A stretch of DNA of 49,738 nt from Neomegalonema sp. (GTDB lineage Bacteria; Pseudomonadota; Alphaproteobacteria; Rhodobacterales; Rhodobacteraceae): NCBI RefSeq assembly GCF_028688855.1, contig NZ_JAQTXI010000023.1, positions 1 through 49,738 of the forward strand, written 5' to 3'. The number at the start of each line of letters is the position of its first letter. Position 1 is the first letter of the stretch. The notes beneath the pieces are model-generated. The model saw only the letters and a program-made list of their open reading frames with translations, was not told the origin of the DNA and searched no databases. Made by a program: the position numbers and the translations under genes. This document shows positions 24,634-32,222 of the stretch, one piece after another.

Positions 24634-25317
24634 ATGACCACCCCCGCCGATTCCGACTCCTTCCTGAACGCCCTCCCTTGCGGCGGGCCTCCCGCGACCG
24701 CCCGGGCCGACGCCCGGCTCGTGCTTCTGACGCGCGCCTACGACTTCGCCGCCCGCGCCCATGTCTATCAGAAGCGCAAGGGCGCTCATCAGGGCCTGGA
24801 TTATCCCTATCTGAACCATCTCTGCGAGGTGGCGGCTCTGGTGGCGGAGGTCTGCGCGGATCCCGACGTGATCGTGGCGGCGATCCTGCATGATTGCGTC
24901 GAGGACCGGCATGCGGCGCTCGCGGACGTGCGCGAGGCCTTCGGCGAGCGGACCGCCCTGCTCGTGGACGCCATGACCGACCGGCCCGAATGGGAGCTTC
25001 TGACCACCGCCGAGCGCAAGCGCCTTCAGGCGGAGTCTCTGGCTTCGAAGCCTCCGGAGGCGAAGATCATCAAGATGGCCGACCAGGTGAGCAACCTGCG
25101 GGCGCGGACGCGGGCTCTGGATCGCTGGACGCCCTTGCGCCTGCGGGCCTATCTGACCTCCTGCCAGGTGGTGGCGCGGGCCTGCGAGGGGGCTTCGCCG
25201 CATCTGGACGGGCTTTTCCGGGCGGCGGCCACGGAGCTCGGCGCCGCTCTGGACGCGTTGCCTCCGCTGTCGGCGGCCGAGACCCAGGCTCTGGACAAGC
25301 TCGGCGACGGGCCGTGA
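24634..25317 (+). CDS. Stand-alone HD-domain (p)ppGpp hydrolase (Mesh1/small alarmone hydrolase type)
   Basis: A 227-residue single-domain protein resembling the hydrolase domain of RelA/SpoT enzymes and animal Mesh1. The metal-binding residues are visible: His62 (YLNHLCEVA), His86-Asp87 (ILHDCVED) and Asp150 (KMADQVSNLRAR); RAYDFAARAHVYQKRK forms the N-terminal helix of the family. No synthetase or TGS/ACT domains are present. It should degrade (p)ppGpp, though some relatives act on other nucleotides such as NADPH. The ATG at 24634 has GGAG about 11 nt upstream. A PHO-box-like site lies in its promoter region. Confidence 0.85.
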   Translation: MTTPADSDSFLNALPCGGPPATARADARLVLLTRAYDFAARAHVYQKRKGAHQGLDYPYLNHLCEVAALVAEVCADPDVIVAAILHDCVEDRHAALADVREAFGERTALLVDAMTDRPEWELLTTAERKRLQAESLASKPPEAKIIKMADQVSNLRARTRALDRWTPLRLRAYLTSCQVVARACEGASPHLDGLFRAAATELGAALDALPPLSAAETQALDKLGDGP

Positions 25318-25398
25318 GGCCGCGCGGATGAGGATTGCGCGAGGCGAAGACAGGCGTTAACGCTCGCTCCGGTTCAGGGGCGAGCGGAGGATTGCGCC

Positions 25399-25824
25399 AT
25401 GACGAATCCGGACGTCTCCGTCGAGAAGTGGATGGAGATCCTGCAAGACCCCGGCACGACGACGCCGGAGGCCCTGAGGCTCTTCCGGAAGCTTTACGCC
25501 CTGCCCGACCGCCGTTCGACCGTCTGGGAGCTGGGCGCGGAGATGGGCTTTCCCTTCTTCGGCGACAAGCGCAGTCTTTCCACGCCGACGATCAACCTCG
25601 TCATCGCCTTCGGGAAGCGGGTGGACCGCCATTTCGGCTTGCGGGTCTACGGGCGGGATCTCGATCAGAGCTTCTGGCTGCTGCCCTTCGATTCCCTGCG
25701 CAAACCGGACGGGGAATGGCTCGTGGGCAAGCGCGGCTTCATCTGGATCCTGCGGCCTGAGTTGGCCGAAGCCATGGAGCGGCTCGGCCTCGCCGAAGAG
25801 CCTCGGGAGGAGAGCCATGACTGA
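25399..25824 (+). CDS. Short paralogue of the N-terminal domain of the adjacent HNH nuclease
   Basis: A 141-residue protein of no known family. Its first 50 residues (SVEKWMEILQDPGTTTPEALRLF...ALPDR) and its C-terminal block (GFIWILRPELAEAMERLGLAEE) are clearly homologous to the corresponding parts of the next protein (STEQWMEILQHPGTTKP; HFIWILWPELAEAMERLGLAG). It lacks a nuclease domain. Probable roles are a partner, regulator or immunity subunit of the nuclease. GGAGG lies 8 nt before the ATG. Its last 8 bp overlap the next gene, so the two are co-translated. Confidence 0.75.
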   Translation: MTNPDVSVEKWMEILQDPGTTTPEALRLFRKLYALPDRRSTVWELGAEMGFPFFGDKRSLSTPTINLVIAFGKRVDRHFGLRVYGRDLDQSFWLLPFDSLRKPDGEWLVGKRGFIWILRPELAEAMERLGLAEEPREESHD

Positions 25825-26692
25825 ATCCGGGCTGCAGATCTCGACGGAACAGTGGATGGAGATCCTTCAGCATCCCGGGACGACCAAACCCAACATGCTG
25901 GAGATCCTGAAGGCGATTTACGCCCGCCCTCATCATGCAGCCGGCCCCGTCGCCCTCGGGAGGGAGCTGGGCTATCCGCGCGCTTCAGCAGGGCAAGGGA
26001 AAGCCGGGGCCCATCGGACAGACCGCCCCTCGGCCACGGACCAGCGCCGCGCCGCCGGAATCATCGGAGTCGTCAACGGCTTCGGCAAGGCGCTTGGAAA
26101 GAACCACGGCATTGAGCTGCTCACGTCGAGCGGGAAGCGCATTTATTGGGCGCTTCCCTTCTATTCCGCTCCCCTCCCGCCGGAAGGCGAATGGCCGCAG
26201 GGCGAGGAGCCGCCCGACGAACACGGCGTCGATGAAAACGGCCATTTCATCTGGATCCTCTGGCCCGAACTGGCCGAGGCCATGGAGCGGCTCGGGCTGG
26301 CCGGAGCCTCAGGCTCCATCGCGCAGGAGCTGGACGAGACGCCCGATCCGGAGGCTCCCGAATTCATCGAAGGCGGGCGCCTCCGCCGATGGGTGAACGC
26401 CTATGAGCGCAGCGAGAAGGCCCGCGCCGCCTGCGTCGCCCATCACCAGCCGATCTGTCAGGCCTGCCGGTTCGATTTCGGCGCGACATATGGCGCTCAT
26501 GGGGAAGGCTTCATCCATGTGCATCATCTGAAACCGCTCTCCGAGATCGGCGAAGCCTATGAGGTGGACCCCGTCGAGGACCTGGTCCCCCTCTGCCCGA
26601 ATTGCCACGCCATGATCCATCGCGGGCCGGAGGCGCCGCTCTCTCTGGAGCGGCTCAGGGAGATCCTCGCCGCAGCCAGAGCCTCCCGCTGA
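25817..26692 (+). CDS. HNH endonuclease with N-terminal recognition-type domain (McrA-like nuclease domain)
   Basis: A 291-residue protein. Residues 1-155 are an uncharacterised domain shared with the preceding gene product, with an extra polar insertion near 55-80 (ASAGQGKAGAHR...). Residues 185-285 form an HNH nuclease: zinc cysteines Cys214/Cys217 (CQAC), the catalytic pair His236-His237 (VHHLKPLSE), and Cys260/Cys263 with His264 and His268 (CPNCHAMIH). The nuclease block resembles McrA-like modification-dependent restriction enzymes. A role as a DNA-cleaving defence enzyme is inference. GGAGGAG precedes the start, which overlaps the upstream gene. Confidence 0.82.
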   Translation: MTESGLQISTEQWMEILQHPGTTKPNMLEILKAIYARPHHAAGPVALGRELGYPRASAGQGKAGAHRTDRPSATDQRRAAGIIGVVNGFGKALGKNHGIELLTSSGKRIYWALPFYSAPLPPEGEWPQGEEPPDEHGVDENGHFIWILWPELAEAMERLGLAGASGSIAQELDETPDPEAPEFIEGGRLRRWVNAYERSEKARAACVAHHQPICQACRFDFGATYGAHGEGFIHVHHLKPLSEIGEAYEVDPVEDLVPLCPNCHAMIHRGPEAPLSLERLREILAAARASR

Positions 26693-26735
26693 TGCGGCCT
26701 CTCCGCTTCCCCTCTTCGCAAGCCGCGCGCGCGCG

Positions 26736-26741
26736 CTTATA
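26736..26741 (+). promoter_or_regulatory. -10 element close to the prfC start
   Basis: TATAAG ends only 10 bp before the prfC ATG, and no purine-rich ribosome-binding site lies between. If used, transcription would begin within a few bases of the start codon, giving a leaderless or nearly leaderless mRNA. Confidence 0.4.
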
Positions 26742-26751
26742 AGCCCTCGCC

Positions 26752-28371
26752 ATGAGCAGCACCCCGAATCTCCTCGGCCATAACGCGCCGCCCCTCCCGC
26801 CCGAGATCGCGCGACGGCGGACCTTCGCCATCATCGCCCATCCGGACGCGGGAAAGACCACGCTCACGGAGAAGCTTCTCGTCTACGGCGGCGCCGTCCA
26901 GACCGCAGGCGCCGTCCGCGCCCGCGGCGAGCAGAGGCGCGCCCGCTCCGACTGGATGAAGCTCGAACAGGACCGCGGAATCTCGGTCTCGGCCTCGGCC
27001 ATGACCTTCGAATGGGACGGAAAGCTCTTCAACCTGCTCGACACGCCGGGCCATGAAGACTTCTCCGAAGACACCTACCGCACCCTGACCGCCGTGGACG
27101 CCGCCGTCATGGTCATCGACGCGGCCAAGGGCGTCGAGCCGCAGACGCTCAAGCTGTTTGAAGTCTGCCGCATGCGCGACGTGCCCATCCTGACCTTCGT
27201 CAACAAGATGGACCGCGAAGCCCGGGACACCTTCGAGATCCTCGACGAGCTTCAGCAGAAGCTCGCGCTCGACACCGCGCCCGCCTCCTGGCCCATCGGC
27301 ATGGGGCGCGAGTTCCTCGGCGCCTATGACCTGCTTCATGACCGGCTCGGGATCATGGATCGCGCCGACCGCCACGTGAAGGCCGAGACCGTCGAGATGA
27401 AGGGCCTCGAAGACCCCGACCTCGAAAGACACATCCCCGCCGACCGCCTCGCCGAACTGCGCGAGGGCGTCGAGATGGCCCGCGAGCTCCTGCCCGCCTT
27501 CAACGAACAGAGCTTCCTCGAAGGCCACCTGACGCCCGTGTGGTTCGGCTCGGCGATCAACAGCTTCGGCGTCGCCGATCTGCTGAAGGGCCTTTCGGAA
27601 TATGCTCCGGCGCCGCGCCCTCGCCCGGCCATGACCCGCAAGGTCGAGCCGCAGGAGCCGAAGGTCTCGGGCTTCGTCTTCAAGGTCCAGGCCAACATGG
27701 ACCCCAGGCACCGCGACCGCGTGGCCTTCGTGCGGCTCTGCTCGGGGCGCTTCGACCGGGGCATGAAGCTGCATCACGTGCGCAGCGGCAAGCCCATGGC
27801 GATCTCGAACCCGATGTTCTTCCTCGCCCGCGAACGCGAGGTCGTCGAGGAGGCCTGGGCGGGCGACATCATCGGCGTGCCCAACCACGGACAGCTCCGC
27901 ATCGGCGATTCCCTCACCGAGGGCGAGGAGCTGCGCTTCACGGGCATCCCCGCCTTCGCGCCGGAGCTTCTCCAGAACGTCCGGGCGGGCGATCCGATGA
28001 AGGCCAAGCACCTCGACAAGGCCCTGCTGCAATTCGCCGAGGAAGGCGCGGCCAAGCTCTTCAAGCCGCTTCAGGGCGTGGGCTGGATTCTCGGCGTGGT
28101 GGGCGCGCTGCAATTCGACGTGCTCGCCAGCCGCATCGAGGCCGAATACGGCCTGCCCGTGCGCTTCGAGCCGACGCAATATCGCGAAGCCCGCTGGATC
28201 AAGGGCGCTAAGGCCGACGTCGAGGCCTTCGCGGAGGCCAATAAAAGCCAGATCGCCGAGGATCACGACGGCGATCCGGTCTTCCTGATCCGCATTCCCT
28301 GGGACGTCCAGCGCGTGGAGCGCGATTATCCGAAGATCACGCTGTCGCGGGTCAAGGAGACGGTGGGCTGA
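26752..28371 (+). CDS. prfC: Peptide chain release factor 3
   Basis: Translational GTPase that recycles RF1/RF2 from the ribosome after peptide release. The 539-residue length is typical. G motifs are AHPDAGKT (29-36), DTPGHEDF (about 96-103) and NKMD (about 149-152). The switch I region and the domain II/III sequence (SGFVFKVQANMDPRHRDRVAFVR, GVVGALQFDVL) mark it as RF3 rather than EF-G. No ribosome-binding site is seen, and a TATAAG sequence lies immediately upstream. An imperfect terminator follows. Confidence 0.97.
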   Translation: MSSTPNLLGHNAPPLPPEIARRRTFAIIAHPDAGKTTLTEKLLVYGGAVQTAGAVRARGEQRRARSDWMKLEQDRGISVSASAMTFEWDGKLFNLLDTPGHEDFSEDTYRTLTAVDAAVMVIDAAKGVEPQTLKLFEVCRMRDVPILTFVNKMDREARDTFEILDELQQKLALDTAPASWPIGMGREFLGAYDLLHDRLGIMDRADRHVKAETVEMKGLEDPDLERHIPADRLAELREGVEMARELLPAFNEQSFLEGHLTPVWFGSAINSFGVADLLKGLSEYAPAPRPRPAMTRKVEPQEPKVSGFVFKVQANMDPRHRDRVAFVRLCSGRFDRGMKLHHVRSGKPMAISNPMFFLAREREVVEEAWAGDIIGVPNHGQLRIGDSLTEGEELRFTGIPAFAPELLQNVRAGDPMKAKHLDKALLQFAEEGAAKLFKPLQGVGWILGVVGALQFDVLASRIEAEYGLPVRFEPTQYREARWIKGAKADVEAFAEANKSQIAEDHDGDPVFLIRIPWDVQRVERDYPKITLSRVKETVG

Positions 28372-28388
28372 AGCTCCGGAACGACACG

Positions 28389-28416
28389 CCCCCGACCGCA
28401 AGGCCGGGGGTTTCTT
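28389..28416 (+). terminator. Terminator after prfC
   Basis: Stem CCCCCGACC / GGCCGGGGG with one internal mismatch, GCAA loop, then TTTCTT. Confidence 0.8.
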
Positions 28417-28584
28417 CGGAATCTCCGGGATCCGCGCTGGCGGCCTCCACGATTCATCCCTGTTCCCTTGCGCCCGTCCCGCGCCCTAGATTCAGGGGCG
28501 AGGCTCTCCCGAGGCCTCGCCCTTCAAGCTCGCACCGCTCGGGACCGGAGCTTCGTGACGCCTCTCGCGCCCCCCGAACAGACG

Positions 28585-28615
28585 GACGCCCCCCTTCAGC
28601 GCGAAGGAGGGCGTC
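28585..28615 (-). terminator. Terminator after the helix-hairpin-helix protein gene
   Basis: Stem GACGCCC-x-CCTTC / GAAGG-x-GGGCGTC with one mismatch and a 5-nt loop, located 28 bp past the minus-strand stop at 28643. No long T run. Confidence 0.55.
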
Positions 28616-28642
28616 ACGGAAGGCTTCGGACGTCGTCGCGGA

Positions 28643-29491
28643 TCAGTGCGGGCGGGCCAGCGTCGCGGCCGAGGAGATGATCCCCCTGGCCTGATCCTCG
28701 GTGATGGTCAGGGTGCCCACGCGGCGGATCTCGATCAGCCGCTCGGGAGTCAGGGAGGCCAGATCGGCGAAGCGGCGGACGCCCTGCTCCTGAAGACGGC
28801 GGGCCGTGGCCGGGCCGACGCCCTCGACGAGGGTCAGATCATCCGCGCCGAGCGCCTCGGGCTGGACGACCGGCGCGGCCTCGGGCGCGGCGGGAGCGGC
28901 CGCCTCGGCCTCGACGGGAGCCGCAGGCGCCGCTTCCGGAGCGGGCGCAGGCGCGGCCTCATGTCCGGCGGAGAAGGTTTCGGTCAGCGAGGGCTCGACC
29001 TTCGGCGGAACGGGCGCAGCGGCGGGCTCGTGATCCTCGAAGAGATCCTTGGCGGCCTTGGGCGGCTCCTTCTCCACGAGCTTCTTCGGCCTGGGCTCGG
29101 CCTTGACGGGCGCGGCTTCGGCCTTGACCTCGACCGGCGCGGCCTCCGCGGGGGCGGCCTCGACCGGCGCAGCCTCGGGCGCGGCTTCGGCCTTGGGAGC
29201 CCTGGGCGCCTTCGCCCGGGGCGCCGGCCTGGCCTCTTCGGCTCTGGCGGCTTCGGGCTCCTCGACCTGGGGGGCCTTGGGGCCGCTGAAGGCCATGCCC
29301 GGCGCATAGGCGTTGCGGCTCAGCACGCCGAAGGCGCGCAGCTGCGGGCCCCAGATGTCCAGCCAGGGGGATTTCAGACCGAGAAGGGGCGCGAAGGGCG
29401 TCCAGCTCCAGAACGCGCGCAGGCTCTGCTGAGCCAGGCGCGACGGATCCGCAGAGGCGCCGCAGGCGTTGGGAGGCGTGATGGGAGGCAT
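28643..29491 (-). CDS. Pro/Ala-rich protein with C-terminal helix-hairpin-helix domain
   Basis: A 282-residue protein in three parts. The N-terminal 75 residues contain a Trp-rich segment (LRAFWSWTPFAPLLGL..SPWLDIWGPQLRAFG). A long low-complexity Ala/Pro/Glu linker rich in EAAP and KAEAAP repeats follows (about 75-215). The C-terminal domain (about 220-282) is DDLTLVEGVGPATARRLQEQGVRRFADLASLTPERL, a helix-hairpin-helix of the DNA-binding type also found fused to ribosomal or DUF4332-like proteins. The start is placed at MPPITPP; the frame opens 34 codons earlier and the ribosome-binding site is weak. Function unknown. Confidence 0.75.
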   Translation of the reverse strand: MPPITPPNACGASADPSRLAQQSLRAFWSWTPFAPLLGLKSPWLDIWGPQLRAFGVLSRNAYAPGMAFSGPKAPQVEEPEAARAEEARPAPRAKAPRAPKAEAAPEAAPVEAAPAEAAPVEVKAEAAPVKAEPRPKKLVEKEPPKAAKDLFEDHEPAAAPVPPKVEPSLTETFSAGHEAAPAPAPEAAPAAPVEAEAAAPAAPEAAPVVQPEALGADDLTLVEGVGPATARRLQEQGVRRFADLASLTPERLIEIRRVGTLTITEDQARGIISSAATLARPH

Positions 29492-29734
29492 GGCGTCGTC
29501 TCGCTCTCTGATCAGGCGGTTCAGGCGTCGGGGAGGGCGCGGCTGTTTATGCTGCGCCGCAACATCGCTGTCATGTGGGCCCCGCAAGGCCAAAAGTCAA
29601 CCGACGCGCAGTCCCGCGCGCCGCGACTCGCGCGCGCAGGCGCCGTTTCCGGAAGCCGGAGATTCCCCCGGCTCCGGAGACCCGCAGCGCCCCTTGCGCC
29701 GAGCGCCCGTCGCCGCGCCCCGATCTCCTGCCGG

Positions 29735-30574
29735 TCAGCTCCGCCGCGCGGCGGGCTCCTCCCCGGCGTAATGGGCGACCAGCCGCTTGAGCGCCCATTT
29801 CACCGCCAGCTTGCCCGAACGCGCGGGCATGCCCAGATCGCGCTCCATGATCTCCAGCCCCTCCAGCTGGCAGCAGACCCGGAAGGCCGCGTCCGAGAGA
29901 TCCGGACCCATCGCCTTCAGCGCCGCCATCACCCGGCCGCGGGCCGCCTCGGCCGAGAGGCTCAGGCTCTCGCGCCCGCCGCCCGGGCCTGCGGAGGTTC
30001 CGGCCGTCAGGAATCCGCGCCAGTCCTGGGTCACCCGCGCGCCCATGTGGCCGCGCTCGTAATCGACGCGCAGACGCTCGGCGGCCTCGACCTCGGCCGA
30101 CGTGAGGAAGGGCGCGCCGTCCGGACCCTTGCGCCGCGCCAGCCAGCCCACCGGAGATTCCCCGAGATTGACCTTCAGCTTCTCGACCTTCTCGCCCGGC
30201 CCCGCCGGAAAGAGCTTCTCGGCCTCGATGCGGCGGGCCTCGCGGAAGCTGGCTCCGGGCTCTGCGCCCCTGCGGCCCTCGGCCTTCAGCCGCGCCGCCG
30301 CCGAGGCCCCCGCCGCCGTGACGAGCCAGGCGCGGCCCTCGGCCAGCCGGAGCCCCGGCGCGATCCAGTCGCGGCGGGCCATCTCCGCGATCCCCGCCGC
30401 CGAGATCCGGACGGGCCGGAAGCCCCGACCGGAGCGCCCGCGCTCGAAGATCCCGCCGGAACCCTCTGAATTCTGGCAGATCCATGCCCCAGGACGCGCC
30501 AGAAAGGGCAAACGCCCGCGCGCTTCGGCTTCGGCGGCCCCCGAGCGCAACTTGCGCGGATCAAAACTCATCAT
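29735..30574 (-). CDS. DUF6456 domain-containing protein
   Basis: A 279-residue protein whose C-terminal half (about 150-265) matches the alphaproteobacterial DUF6456 family: GESPVGWLARRKG, FLTSAEVEAAERLRVDYERGHMGARVTQDW, CCQLEGLEIMERDLGMPARSGKLAVKWALKRLVAHY. The terminal ARSGK..LK.AL.RL segment looks like a helical nucleic-acid-binding element, and the family is often annotated as a helicase-like or regulatory protein without proof. The start is the ATG with AAGGA about 10 nt upstream; a GTG six codons earlier is possible. Confidence 0.82.
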   Translation of the reverse strand: MMSFDPRKLRSGAAEAEARGRLPFLARPGAWICQNSEGSGGIFERGRSGRGFRPVRISAAGIAEMARRDWIAPGLRLAEGRAWLVTAAGASAAARLKAEGRRGAEPGASFREARRIEAEKLFPAGPGEKVEKLKVNLGESPVGWLARRKGPDGAPFLTSAEVEAAERLRVDYERGHMGARVTQDWRGFLTAGTSAGPGGGRESLSLSAEAARGRVMAALKAMGPDLSDAAFRVCCQLEGLEIMERDLGMPARSGKLAVKWALKRLVAHYAGEEPAARRS

Positions 30575-30848
30575 GGAAATCTTTTCCTTCACCCGACCTG
30601 ACGAAACGCCCCGCGACGCCCCGAATCCAGGCGCGAAGGGTCGTTTCAGGACCGAATCGGCGGGCCTTTTCAGAAGGATGTGATTCGCTCATCCAGGCCC
30701 GGTTCTCCGGAGGCCTGCGAATCCATGAGAAAAAACGCACATCGTATAGGTCTGTATTTCATATCAGGGAAATCCGGGAGGGGCGGACCGTCTCTCGTTG
30801 TCCACATCCGGGAAAATTCATGGAAAAATTATCGCATTGAGAAGTTCT

Positions 30849-30880
30849 GATAAACTTTATCGGGATTGGAGTGTTACAAT
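30849..30880 (+). promoter_or_regulatory. Promoter of the XRE regulator with operator-like palindrome
   Basis: TGTTACAAT (30872-30880) is an extended -10 element. GATAAACTTTATC (30849-30861) is a perfect 13-bp palindrome occupying the -35 position, as expected for an autorepressor site. A further GATA/TATC half-site lies at 30830-30833. The 366-bp gap upstream (30575-30940) is markedly AT-rich for this genome and holds no convincing gene. Confidence 0.5.
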
Positions 30881-30940
30881 TTGGATTAATCAGCCAGACT
30901 AGCTTAAAGGATAGTCGATGATTCGAGCAGGTTCGACATT

Positions 30941-31531
30941 ATGAAAAACAGGATACGCGTTTTCAGGCAGCGCAACGGCATGACCCTGCGCGAGCTGGCC
31001 GAGGCGGTGGGCACCACGCCCCAGAGCGTCTCGCGGCTCGAGACTGGAAACATGACTCTCTCCACCGACTGGCTGGAGCGCTTCGCCACCGTCCTGAAGG
31101 TGCATCCGGTCGATCTGCTCGAAGGTCCGGGCTCGCGCCTGATCCAGATGCTGGGCGACGTGGATTCCTCCGGCGACGTGACCCTGGGCCGCGAAACCGG
31201 CCTCAGCGTGGACGTGCCCGCCGAAGATCCGGTGGCCGCCCGCATCGAGGAGGCCTACGGGCCCTACTCCGCCGGCGACATCCTCATCGGAGACCGCATG
31301 CGCGGCGACATCGCCCGCGCCTACGGCCGCGACTGCCTCGTGATGGCCGACGACGAAGCCGTGATGCTCCGCCGGGTGCTGCCGCCTCCCAAGGGCGAGG
31401 AATCCGAGGGACAGGGCCTGCGCGCCGCTCTGGCGAGCCTGCGCCCCGCCCGCGATCCGAGCCAGGCCATCGTCTACGACGCGCCCCTGCTCTGGGTGGC
31501 GCCGCTGATCATGCGGGTCACGCATCTCTGA
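30941..31531 (+). CDS. XRE family regulator with degenerate S24-like C-terminal domain
   Basis: A 196-residue transcription factor. Residues 5-60 are a Cro/cI-type helix-turn-helix (RVFRQRNGMTLRELAEAVGTTPQSVSRLETGNM). The C-terminal part (about 100-195) has the layout of a LexA/cI S24 fold (YSAGDILIGDRM...DCLVMADDEAVMLRRVLPP...LLWVAPLIMRV), but the catalytic Ser-Lys dyad is not evident, so self-cleavage is unlikely. A palindrome at the -35 position of its own promoter suggests autoregulation. No prophage genes accompany it. It precedes an orphan gene by 690 bp. Confidence 0.85.
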   Translation: MKNRIRVFRQRNGMTLRELAEAVGTTPQSVSRLETGNMTLSTDWLERFATVLKVHPVDLLEGPGSRLIQMLGDVDSSGDVTLGRETGLSVDVPAEDPVAARIEEAYGPYSAGDILIGDRMRGDIARAYGRDCLVMADDEAVMLRRVLPPPKGEESEGQGLRAALASLRPARDPSQAIVYDAPLLWVAPLIMRVTHL

Positions 31532-31617
31532 AGACGCGCCGCCGCCGCGGCGGCTTCGCGGATCGTTTTCCGGTCCCGCGCGGATCGGAGAACGCTCCAT
31601 GGCCCTCGTCGGGGCCG

Positions 31618-31655
31618 GGAGGCTCCGAGCCTCCGGCGGCGTCCGCGACGCCGCC
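31618..31655. repeat. Back-to-back GC-rich hairpins
   Basis: GGAGGCT-CCG-AGCCTCC (31618-31634) is followed at once by GGCGGCGT-CCGCG-ACGCCGCC (31635-31655), two perfect stems without a base between them. They lie about 90 bp after the XRE gene. No T run follows. They may protect or end that transcript. No gene is supported between 31532 and 32222. Confidence 0.5.
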
Positions 31656-31924
31656 TCCCGGGAGGCCGGAGGCCTTGCGCCGCCCGCTTCCTCCCCCAAG
31701 GATCCCCCCTTCCGGACTCCCGCGCAGGACCGCGCCGCCGCCTGTCGAGGGGCGGGCGGATCAGGGCGGAGGCGCCTGCGCGCCCAGGCGGAGTCCCGCC
31801 TCTCTGCGCCAGAATGGCGCCTGACATGGTGAATCCTCGCCCGCCTCCGCAGGGATGATCCGGAGATGGAATTCTCGCCCTTTAACGCTACCCGCATATC
31901 GTCTCAATACAAATCGAATTTTCA

Positions 31925-31957
31925 TTGATGCCCGGTTTCAATGTGTTATTTTGAAAC
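31925..31957 (+). promoter_or_regulatory. Promoter with inverted repeat around the -10 element
   Basis: TTGATG (31925-31930) and TATTTT (31947-31952) are spaced by 16 bp, with TG just before the -10 element. The -10 is framed by a perfect inverted repeat, GTTTCAA (31935-31941) and TTGAAAC (31951-31957). The predicted transcript would have a leader of about 264 nt before the ATG at 32223, containing the hairpin GGAGGC-CGGA-GCCTCC (32025-32040). The surrounding 100 bp are AT-rich for this genome. Confidence 0.5.
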
Positions 31958-32222
31958 AAATCCATGGACAGGGCTTCCGCGCTTTCCAGGAGCCGCCCCG
32001 ACGTCCGGACGCGCCAGGCGCGCCGGAGGCCGGAGCCTCCTTGTCCGACGGAGCCGGGCGCGCGTCTTCGGGAGGGACGCGGCGTCCGGATCGTCCTCCG
32101 CCATGGAGCGGCCGCTCCGCAGCTCGTCCTTCAGGGCCGGAGCCGGACCGCCGGAGGCCTTCCCGGCGATCAGCTTCGGGCGAGGCTTCCGCAGGCCTTG
32201 GGATTGCGAAAGGACGACGAAG

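Noticed and set aside
31599..31832. 77-residue frame downstream of the XRE gene
   Set aside because: It encodes mostly the hairpin DNA at 31618-31655 and is Arg/Ala/Gly-rich without homology.
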